A DNA stretch of 11,202 nucleotides from Ruminococcus sp. UBA1828 (lineage in GTDB: Bacteria > Bacillota > Clostridia > Oscillospirales > Ruminococcaceae). The DNA lies in assembly GCA_002338885.1 (NCBI GenBank), contig DDJI01000021.1:203-11404 (forward strand). The letters are read 5' to 3'. The notes below the pieces were generated by a model. The model searched no databases. It had not been told where the DNA came from and saw nothing but the letters and a program-made list of their open reading frames with translations. Position numbers and translations under genes: made by a program. Below are positions 6,656 to 11,202 of this stretch, piece by piece. Positions within the stretch are counted from its first letter, which is position 1; each line of letters begins with the position of its first letter.

Positions 6656-6690
6656 ATCATAAAAGCTTAAAGAAATATTGAAGTTTAGGT
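6656..6690 (-). promoter_or_regulatory. Possible promoter and TTCAAT element ahead of the response regulator
   Basis: On the minus strand TATGAT (6661-6656) is a fair -10 with no good -35 at the right distance. TTCAAT (6682-6677) is followed one 11-bp period later by TTTAAGC, echoing the TTCAATC repeats before the VTC gene. This suggests an autoregulated, activator-type promoter, but the match is weak. Confidence 0.3.
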
Positions 6691-7866
6691 GTTCTCGGTC
6701 TGAATTGTTCGCCTTTTAGCCGTCAGCCTGAACGTCTTTTCCACCATATAAACCATAAGAGCCATGAAAACAAGCAGGTAAATCGGCATGATGTTATATC
6801 CGATATATCTTCCGAGCAGGCCGTAAAGGGGCGGCATAAATGTCGAACCGACATATGCGCTCGCCATCTGTATGCCTATGATTGCGCCGGAGTTTTCGGC
6901 GCCGAAATTGTAGGGCGCGCAATGAATGATGCAGGGATATATCGGGGCGTATCCAAGCCCTATTACCACAAATCCTATTATCGTGATGATGTTTGTGGCG
7001 GCGGGTATGAAAAGCATTGCCACGCCGCAGGCGGATATTGCGGTGCCCAAAAGTATCATCTTTCTGTCGCCGAGCTTGTCGGTGATAAATCCCGCCGCAA
7101 ACCGCCCGACGGTCATGCCGATAAAGACAAGGGACGCATATGCTGCGGCGGATTCGCTGTCAACTCCCTTTACCTGAGAGAAATACGTCGCCGACCAGCT
7201 CATGGCAGTGGCTTCTGCCGAGCAGTATGCAAAAAATCCTATCAGAAGAAACGGAACGCCTTTTATTTTAAGTGCATTTACAATTCCTATGCTCTTTTGC
7301 TCGCCCAAGTCGCCGTGGCTTTTCCCCGCGTTCCAAACCGGCAGGGTTAAAAGCAGCAGCACGCCTATTCCAAACTGAATATATGAAACTATGCGGTATC
7401 CGCTGTTCCAGCTTGACGCCGTGATGGCATAGCTCATGACAAACGGGCTTACTATGGTTCCCACGCCCCAAAAGCAGTGCAGCCAGCTCATATGCCTTGA
7501 CGAGCAGTGAAGGGCGACATAGTTGTTGAGCGCCGCATCGATTGCACCTGCGCCCAGGCCGTAAGGAACGGAAAAGACTATGAGCATCCAAAAGCTTGCG
7601 GCAAACGAAAATCCGAGCAGCGACAGAGCTGACAAGAACACGCTCACCACGGTCACTATGCGGGTGCTGAACTTCGTGGTCAGCTTATCCGACACAAGGC
7701 TTGAAAGGATAGTGCAGCCCGAAATAACCATCGTGACGATTCCCATATACGAAACCGGCACGCCGAACGCCTCTTGCATGACGGGCCATCCCGAGCCTAA
7801 AAGCGAGTCGGGCAAACCTAAACTTATAAACGAAATATATATCAGCGCAAGAAGCAGCGAATACAT
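6685..7866 (-). CDS. MFS transporter
   Basis: A 393-residue major-facilitator protein with about 12 hydrophobic segments along its whole length. It opens with a helix carrying SFISLGLPDSLLGSGWPVM. A motif-A-like loop follows TM2 (SDKLTTKFSTRIV), and a second lies in the C-terminal half (FITDKLGDRKMI), as expected for the two six-helix halves. The substrate cannot be read from the sequence; sugar or small-metabolite transport is only a guess from general resemblance to fucose-permease-like proteins. The ATG at 7866 follows CGGAGG with 6-nt spacing. A longer frame beginning at 7935 is excluded because it starts upstream of the promoter's -10. It ends 57 bp before the response-regulator gene on the same strand, so read-through is possible. 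Confidence 0.85.
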   Translation of the reverse strand: MYSLLLALIYISFISLGLPDSLLGSGWPVMQEAFGVPVSYMGIVTMVISGCTILSSLVSDKLTTKFSTRIVTVVSVFLSALSLLGFSFAASFWMLIVFSVPYGLGAGAIDAALNNYVALHCSSRHMSWLHCFWGVGTIVSPFVMSYAITASSWNSGYRIVSYIQFGIGVLLLLTLPVWNAGKSHGDLGEQKSIGIVNALKIKGVPFLLIGFFAYCSAEATAMSWSATYFSQVKGVDSESAAAYASLVFIGMTVGRFAAGFITDKLGDRKMILLGTAISACGVAMLFIPAATNIITIIGFVVIGLGYAPIYPCIIHCAPYNFGAENSGAIIGIQMASAYVGSTFMPPLYGLLGRYIGYNIMPIYLLVFMALMVYMVEKTFRLTAKRRTIQTENT

Positions 7867-7925
7867 GTTAAACCTCCGAATCAGTGCAGCTTTTCCGTAC
7901 TTAAAATGCACGGCAAACTCTGCAC

Positions 7926-7954
7926 AGTATATCACAGTCCCGCGCCATATTCAA
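7926..7954 (-). promoter_or_regulatory. Promoter of the MFS gene
   Basis: On the minus strand TTGAAT (7954-7949), a 17-bp spacer and TATACT (7931-7926), preceded by TGTGA. This is a near-consensus housekeeping promoter. Transcription would start near 7919, giving a leader of about 50 nt to the ATG at 7866. It diverges from the ferrosome-like promoter at 8077. Confidence 0.8.
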
Positions 7955-7987
7955 CAGCTTTTTTCGGTTTTTTCACACAGCTTAAAC

Positions 7988-8004
7988 AGGCTGAATTTCA
8001 GCCT
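7988..8004. repeat. Perfect 17-bp palindrome between divergent promoters
   Basis: AGGCTGAATTTCAGCCT is a perfect 8-1-8 palindrome. It lies upstream of both the MFS promoter and the promoter at 8077 and directly abuts the 21-bp tandem repeat. Length and symmetry suit a dimeric repressor site, but no regulator can be assigned. Confidence 0.6.
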
Positions 8005-8045
8005 TGATATGCGCCGGCGCTTTCTTGATATGCGCCGGCGCTTTC
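8004..8045. repeat. Two perfect tandem copies of a 21-bp unit
   Basis: Copies at 8004-8024 and 8025-8045 are identical. Each begins TTGATAT and contains the 10-bp self-complementary block GCGCCGGCGC followed by TTTC. A 21-bp period is two helical turns, so the palindromic blocks face the same side. No reading frame or known element explains it. It sits 32 bp before the -35 of the next promoter. Confidence 0.9.
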
Positions 8046-8076
8046 CTGCCTGCGCTCAAAAACGCAGCCTCAAAGC

Positions 8077-8105
8077 TTGACAATCCATGACGCGAGTGAT
8101 ATATT
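8077..8105 (+). promoter_or_regulatory. Promoter of the small-ORF/FezA-like/FezB-like operon
   Basis: A perfect -35 TTGACA (8077-8082), a 17-bp spacer and -10 TATATT (8100-8105). The start point is expected near 8112, so the dyad at 8114-8131 covers the first transcribed bases, a classic repressor position. A leader of about 140 nt precedes the first ORF. Confidence 0.8.
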
Positions 8106-8113
8106 GTTTTGTA

Positions 8114-8131
8114 GGTTAGTTTGCGCTAACC
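8114..8131. promoter_or_regulatory. Dyad operator 1 (GGTTAG-N6-CTAACC)
   Basis: GGTTAGTTTGCGCTAACC has perfect 6-bp arms. The arms match the inner half-sites of the DtxR/IdeR box TTAGGTTAGSCTAACCTAA, but with a longer centre. Its place at the transcription start and the iron-linked genes downstream suggest a metal-dependent repressor of the DtxR type. Which protein binds is not shown. Confidence 0.65.
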
Positions 8132-8150
8132 GGCATACAGTGAGCACAAC

Positions 8151-8170
8151 GCGGCAGGGAGTTTTGCCGC
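8151..8170 (+). promoter_or_regulatory. Leader hairpin 1 (GCGGCA/TGCCGC)
   Basis: GCGGCA (8151-8156) pairs with TGCCGC (8165-8170) across an 8-nt loop in the untranslated leader. The same two arms recur at 8211-8216 and 8231-8236, so alternative pairings between the four segments are possible. Confidence 0.5.
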
Positions 8171-8176
8171 CTATAT

Positions 8177-8194
8177 GGTTAGTATATGCTAACT
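8177..8194. promoter_or_regulatory. Dyad operator 2 (GTTAG-N6-CTAAC)
   Basis: GGTTAGTATATGCTAACT repeats the dyad at 8114 exactly 63 bp further on, about six helical turns. The arms GTTAG/CTAAC are perfect and the outermost pair is lost. It could serve a second weak promoter (TATATG-type sequences overlap it) or stabilise repressor binding at the first dyad by looping. Confidence 0.6.
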
Positions 8195-8210
8195 AAGCAT
8201 TTTCACGTCG

Positions 8211-8236
8211 GCGGCATTTTAAAAGCATGTTGCCGC
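8211..8236 (+). promoter_or_regulatory. Leader hairpin 2 directly before the small ORF
   Basis: GCGGCA (8211-8216) pairs with TGCCGC (8231-8236) around a 14-nt loop that contains the self-complementary TTTTAAAA. The ribosome site AGGGAGG begins 2 nt after the stem, so folding could affect translation of the 26-residue ORF. Confidence 0.5.
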
Positions 8237-8251
8237 GAGGGAGGTTTTGTT

Positions 8252-8332
8252 GTGAAACAGCATCGATTTTGGGCATGGTGCAGTATCATCTGCATGATAA
8301 TGGTCTTTATTACCGGCTATAAGCACAAGTAG
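8252..8332 (+). CDS. 26-residue single-helix membrane protein
   Basis: A GTG-started ORF of 26 codons with a strong AGGGAGG site (8238-8244) and 7-nt spacing. The product has a basic N-terminus (MKQHR), one hydrophobic helix at about residues 6-21 rich in W, C, M and I, and a basic tail GYKHK. Such K/R/H-capped single helices are typical of small bitopic membrane proteins. It is the first gene after the regulated promoter, 29 bp before the FezA-like gene, and so probably the first cistron of that operon. His, Cys and Met residues could contact metal, but this is speculation. No family is recognised with certainty. Confidence 0.65.
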   Translation: MKQHRFWAWCSIICMIMVFITGYKHK

Positions 8333-8361
8333 CCGAAAATATTATGAAAGGGATGTTTAAA

Positions 8362-8652
8362 ATGCGTATTTATCCGAAGTTGGCTTGTTTTGCGGGCGGA
8401 GTTTTGCTCGGCTCGGTGGGACTGAAGCTTTTGAGCAGCAAGGAGGCAAAGAAGGCTTACACACAGGTCGCCGCCGTGGGGCTTCGCGTAAAGGATTCGG
8501 TTATGAAAACCGTCACATCTGTGCAGGAGAGCGCAGGTGACATCTTGGCAAGTGCAAAGGACATAAACGAAAAGCGCGCAGCCAAGGAGGCGGCGGAAAA
8601 AGCCGCTGCCGAAATCATCGACGACAGCGAGACCGAAGAGGCAAAAGCATAG
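8362..8652 (+). CDS. DUF6110-like small membrane protein, FezA-like
   Basis: A 96-residue protein. Residues 7-24 (ACFAGGVLLGSVGLKLL region) form one glycine-zipper-like membrane helix. A conserved-looking LLSSKEAKKAYTQVAAVGLRVKDSVMKTV stretch is followed by an amphipathic, Ala/Lys/Glu-rich tail with an acidic end (DDSETEEAKA). I recognise the pattern as DUF6110. A small membrane protein ahead of a P1B-6-type ATPase is the arrangement described for FezA and FezB of ferrosome loci. The role would be at the ferrosome membrane, where an iron-phosphate organelle is formed. ATG at 8362 is preferred because AAAGGG lies at 8347-8352; ATG at 8344, six codons upstream, lacks a ribosome site but cannot be excluded. 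A terminator-like hairpin follows the stop. Confidence 0.7.
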   Translation: MRIYPKLACFAGGVLLGSVGLKLLSSKEAKKAYTQVAAVGLRVKDSVMKTVTSVQESAGDILASAKDINEKRAAKEAAEKAAAEIIDDSETEEAKA

Positions 8653-8663
8653 TTTTTTGCAGC

Positions 8664-8696
8664 AAAAGGAGCCGTTACGAACGCCGGCTCCTTTTT
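8664..8696 (+). terminator. Intrinsic terminator/attenuator between the FezA-like and FezB-like genes
   Basis: AAAAGGAGCCG (8664-8674) pairs with CGGCTCCTTTT (8685-8695) across a 10-nt loop, and the T run lies within and just after the 3' arm. The ATPase ribosome site GGAGG (8700-8704) follows at once. Partial termination here would yield more small membrane protein than ATPase. No separate promoter for the ATPase is visible in the 60-bp gap. Confidence 0.75.
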
Positions 8697-8712
8697 CACG
8701 GAGGCTTTTTAG

Positions 8713-10818
8713 ATGAATGCAACAATTTTACACGAAAGCGCAGGCAGGATGCACCTGCGGGTCAAATTAAAAGAACCGCAAATGAGCCTTCATCAGGCGG
8801 ATCTGCTCGAGGCGTGGTTTGAAGGGCAGAGCTGGGTAAGGCGTGTCACGGTTCACGAGCGCACCTCCTGCGTGATAATACACTATGTCGGCAGCAGAGA
8901 GCAGGTTATAAAGGCAGTCGGGGGCTTTTCATGGGAGCGTGCGGAGCAAGAGATATCGCTTCCCGCTCACAGCAGCCGTGAGCTTAACCGGCAGTTTGAA
9001 GAAAAGCTCGTGTCTAAAGTTGTGGTAAAGCTTGCAAGCACGTTGTTTCTCCCCTCCCCGCTCAGGATTGCGAGGGTATTATGGCACTCGGCGCCGTTTA
9101 TTTTCAAGGGTCTTTGCTGCCTTGGGCACAGAAAAATAAGGGTAGAGCTTTTGGATGCGGTTTCGGTAAGCCTGTCTATGGCACGGCGTGATTTCTCCAC
9201 TGCGGGGTCGGTCATGTTTCTTTTGGAGCTGGGCGAGCTTTTGGAGGAGTGGACAAGGAAGAAATCCGTGCAGGATTTGGCGCGGAGCATGTCGTTAAAT
9301 GTGGACAGAGTTTGGCTGTGCACGCCTGACGGCGAGGTGCTGACACCTGTTTCGAGTATCGGTCAGGGCGATAAAATTGTCGTCAGGATGGGCGGAGTCA
9401 TACCGGTTGACGGCGTGGTTTGCGACGGAGAGGCTATGGTAAACCAGGCGTCGCTGACTGGCGAGGCAATTCCGGTGGCAAAAAGGTCGGGAAGTGCCGT
9501 TTACGCGGGAACGACCATAGCGGAAGGCAGCTGCACAATAGAAGTGCGGCAGTCGCCGGGGCAAAGCCGATATGACAGGATAGTTTCCATGATAGAGCAG
9601 TCGGAGCAGATGAAATCGGCGGCCGAAAGCAAAGCGGCAAGTCTTGCGGACAAGCTTGTCCCGTACACGTTTGCGGGAAGTCTTGTGAGCTTGATACTCA
9701 CGCGAAACGTGACGAGGGCGCTGTCGGTTTTGATGGTTGACTTCTCCTGCGCTTTAAAGCTTGCCATGCCGCTTGCGGTCATTTCAGCCATGCGTCAGGC
9801 GAGCCTTGACCACATAACGGTAAAGGGCGGAAAGTTTTTAGAGGCGGTAGCCAAAGCCGATGCGATTGTGTTTGACAAGACCGGCACATTAACGCATGCA
9901 TGCCCGAAGGTCGTGAGCGTAACCGGTTTCGGTGGTCACGATGAAAACGAAATGCTGCGTCTGGGCGCATGTCTTGAGGAGCATTTCCCCCATTCGATGG
10001 CAAATGCGGTTGTCGAGGAGGCAAAGCGCCGAGGCTTAAACCACGAAGAGCTTCATTCAAAGGTTGACTATCTCGTTGCGCACGGAATATCGAGCTATGT
10101 GGCAGACGAGCGTGTGATAATAGGAAGTGCGCACTTTGTTTTTGAGGACGAAGGATGCGTTATACCGGATGGCGAGCAGGACAAGTTTGATGCTATTTCG
10201 GAGGAGTACTCTCACCTTTATCTTGCGATTGACAAGCGTCTGGCGGCTGTAATATGCATTGCAGACCCGCTCAGGGACGAGGCAAAAGACGTAATAGCAA
10301 GGCTTAGAAACCTGGGCATTAAAAAGGCTGTCATGCTCACCGGAGACAGCATGCGCACCGCACGTGCGGTAGCGGCGCGCGTCGGCGTGGATGAGTTTTG
10401 CGCAGAGGTTTTGCCCGAGGACAAGGCAAGCTATGTGGCAAACCTTCGCAAGCAGGGCTGCACCGTGATAATGGTCGGAGACGGCATAAACGACTCCCCT
10501 GCGCTGTCAGAGGCCGATGCCGGAATAGCGATAAGCGACGGCGCTGCGATTGCGCAGGAAATCGCGGACATAACCATTGCGGCGCAAAGCTTATGGGAGC
10601 TTGTAAAGCTGAAAGAGCTGTCAATAGCCCTGACAAGGCGGATAAGGGACATTTACCGGTTTGTTCTCGGCTTTAACGGCAGTCTCATTGCGCTTGGAGT
10701 TGCGGGAGTGCTTGCGCCGAACGTTTCGGCAATGCTTCACAACCTTTCGACGCTGTTTATCAGCCTGCACAGCATGACTGCGCTGCCATGCAAAGAGGAC
10801 AAACCGAAAAACAAATAA
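8713..10818 (+). CDS. P1B-type metal ATPase, FezB-like (P1B-6 class)
   Basis: A 701-residue heavy-metal P-type ATPase. Residues 1-about 70 look like an HMA fold with no CxxC; the loop reads AGRMHLRV (10-17). Membrane segments lie at about 101-178, 314-358 and 647-690. The actuator TGE is at 249-251, the phosphorylated Asp is D388 in DKTGT, an HP-type nucleotide motif appears as EEHFPHS (422-428), and the hinge is GDGIND (589-594). The usual CPC/CPx site in TM6 is FSCALKLAMP (344-353), with Cys-Ala in place of Cys-Pro, so typical copper or zinc export is unlikely. These traits and the upstream DUF6110-like partner match FezB, the P1B-6 ATPase needed for iron-phosphate ferrosomes. The start is supported by GGAGG at 8700-8704. 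Iron as the cargo is inferred from the family. Confidence 0.85.
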   Translation: MNATILHESAGRMHLRVKLKEPQMSLHQADLLEAWFEGQSWVRRVTVHERTSCVIIHYVGSREQVIKAVGGFSWERAEQEISLPAHSSRELNRQFEEKLVSKVVVKLASTLFLPSPLRIARVLWHSAPFIFKGLCCLGHRKIRVELLDAVSVSLSMARRDFSTAGSVMFLLELGELLEEWTRKKSVQDLARSMSLNVDRVWLCTPDGEVLTPVSSIGQGDKIVVRMGGVIPVDGVVCDGEAMVNQASLTGEAIPVAKRSGSAVYAGTTIAEGSCTIEVRQSPGQSRYDRIVSMIEQSEQMKSAAESKAASLADKLVPYTFAGSLVSLILTRNVTRALSVLMVDFSCALKLAMPLAVISAMRQASLDHITVKGGKFLEAVAKADAIVFDKTGTLTHACPKVVSVTGFGGHDENEMLRLGACLEEHFPHSMANAVVEEAKRRGLNHEELHSKVDYLVAHGISSYVADERVIIGSAHFVFEDEGCVIPDGEQDKFDAISEEYSHLYLAIDKRLAAVICIADPLRDEAKDVIARLRNLGIKKAVMLTGDSMRTARAVAARVGVDEFCAEVLPEDKASYVANLRKQGCTVIMVGDGINDSPALSEADAGIAISDGAAIAQEIADITIAAQSLWELVKLKELSIALTRRIRDIYRFVLGFNGSLIALGVAGVLAPNVSAMLHNLSTLFISLHSMTALPCKEDKPKNK

Positions 10819-10825
10819 CACACAC

Positions 10826-10864
10826 GCGGGAAGTTTTCAAAGACGAAGGCTTCCCGCTTTTCTT
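10826..10864 (+). terminator. Intrinsic terminator after the ATPase gene
   Basis: GCGGGAAG (10826-10833) pairs with CTTCCCGC (10850-10857) across a 16-nt loop and is followed by TTTTCTT. It closes the operon 8 nt after the ATPase stop codon. Confidence 0.85.
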
Positions 10865-10910
10865 ATGAAAAAAATAAAATGAAAAATTTCGCCCTGATTT
10901 AAAAAATCTC

Positions 10911-10939
10911 TTGACAAATCAGCACGCGCGATATATCAT
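10911..10939 (+). promoter_or_regulatory. Promoter of the TetR-family gene
   Basis: A perfect -35 TTGACA (10911-10916), a 17-bp spacer and -10 TATCAT (10934-10939). The expected start near 10946 falls inside the first of two operator-like dyads. Confidence 0.75.
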
Positions 10940-10963
10940 AACATTGTTACATAACACTGTTAT
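10938..10963. promoter_or_regulatory. Twin dyads, candidate TetR-family operators
   Basis: TAACATTGTTA (10939-10949) and TAACACTGTTA (10952-10962) are both 5-1-5 palindromes with identical arms and a 13-bp period. They overlap the transcription start of a TetR-family gene, so autorepression by paired dimers is the obvious reading. Confidence 0.7.
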
Positions 10964-10982
10964 ACGAAGGGTGTGAGCGGTC

Positions 10983-11202
10983 ATGGAAGAAAAGGCGTCC
11001 GAGACATTGCTAAGAATAAAGCAAGCCGCTTTAGACGAGTTTTCGGACAAGGGATTTTTAGGCGCATCGCTGCGGCAGATAGTGAAAAACGCCGGCGTGA
11101 CAACCGGAGCGTTTTACGGCTATTTTTCCGGCAAGGAGGCTTTGTTTGCCTCGATTGTGGAACCGCATGCCGCCGCACTGATGGGGCGGTTCATGGAGGC
11201 CG
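10983..11202 (+). CDS. TetR/AcrR-family regulator (partial, cut by window end)
   Basis: The first 73 codons of a TetR-family repressor; no stop is reached before the window ends. The N-terminal DNA-binding domain is clear: a first helix (SETLLRIKQAALDEFSDKGF) is followed by the helix-turn-helix LRQIVKNAGVTTGAFYGYF (about 30-48) and the usual SGKEALFASIVE. The ligand-binding domain lies outside the window, so the effector is unknown. The ATG at 10983 has only a weak purine-rich site (GAAGGGTGTGAG) upstream, but no better in-frame start exists. The upstream twin dyads suggest autoregulation. A terminator separates it from the ATPase operon, so it is its own unit; it could still regulate that operon, although the ATPase promoter carries different dyads. 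Confidence 0.88.
   Translation, partial: MEEKASETLLRIKQAALDEFSDKGFLGASLRQIVKNAGVTTGAFYGYFSGKEALFASIVEPHAAALMGRFMEA

Noticed and set aside
6922..7350. Plus-strand open frame opposite the MFS gene
   Set aside because: It has no ribosome site and no hydrophobic or domain pattern; the minus-strand frame codes a full MFS protein.
7867..7935. Longer start for the MFS transporter at 7935
   Set aside because: This start lies upstream of the -10 element at 7931-7926, and the ATG at 7866 has a good ribosome site.
8004..8045. CRISPR array
   Set aside because: Two directly adjoining copies with no spacers and no cas genes do not form an array.
8050..8067. CTGCG/CGCAG hairpin upstream of the fez-like promoter
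   Set aside because: The stem is 5 bp, has no T tract and lies upstream of the promoter, so it is probably chance.
10621..10821. Minus-strand open frames across the ATPase gene
   Set aside because: They lie wholly within the well-supported ATPase gene and lack start signals or motifs.

Overview
The window looks like chromosome of a Gram-positive anaerobe of the class Clostridia, probably a gut Oscillospirales-type bacterium. This rests on strong AGGAGG ribosome sites close to the starts, consensus TTGACA/TATAAT-type promoters, intrinsic terminators with short T tracts, a short PerR-type Fur regulator typical of Clostridia, and a small DUF6110-like protein next to an unusual P1B ATPase. No RNA genes, insertion sequences, phage genes or CRISPR arrays were found. 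The taxonomic call is an inference from gene content and signals.

Layout. (1) 1-1202, plus strand: a terminator of an upstream gene, then a PerR-like repressor with its own promoter bracketed by two dyads, then a QueD/PTPS-fold protein that has lost the catalytic cysteine and gained a C-terminal zinc ribbon. (2) 1269-7931, minus strand, in transcription order: an MFS transporter with a clear promoter; an OmpR-type response regulator and histidine kinase overlapping by 8 nt; a VTC-domain polyphosphate-polymerase-like protein; a DUF4956 membrane protein overlapping it by 8 nt; and a beta-helix lipoprotein. A strong convergent terminator separates this block from the QueD-like gene. The VTC gene is preceded by 11-bp-spaced direct repeats and by a long hairpin that buries its ribosome site. 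(3) 7932-10857, plus strand: a regulatory interval with a 17-bp palindrome, a perfect 21-bp tandem repeat, a strong promoter and a duplicated 63-bp dyad/hairpin module. It is followed by a 26-residue single-helix protein, a DUF6110/FezA-like membrane protein, an internal terminator hairpin and a 701-residue FezB-like P1B ATPase. (4) 10858-11202, plus strand: a TetR-family regulator, cut by the window end, behind a promoter with twin TAACAnTGTTA dyads.

How the genes work together. Region 3 is the most striking. A small membrane protein beside a P1B-6-like ATPase without a canonical CPC or CxxC metal site matches the described pattern of ferrosome (fez) loci, which form membrane-bound iron-phosphate organelles. 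Here it lies under a dyad resembling metal-dependent DtxR-family operators. Region 2 resembles a regulated envelope module in which a two-component system probably controls a VTC/DUF4956/lipoprotein operon. Region 1 looks like a metal- or peroxide-responsive regulator with a diverged, possibly metal-related, pterin-fold partner. These functional links are inferences from families and gene order.
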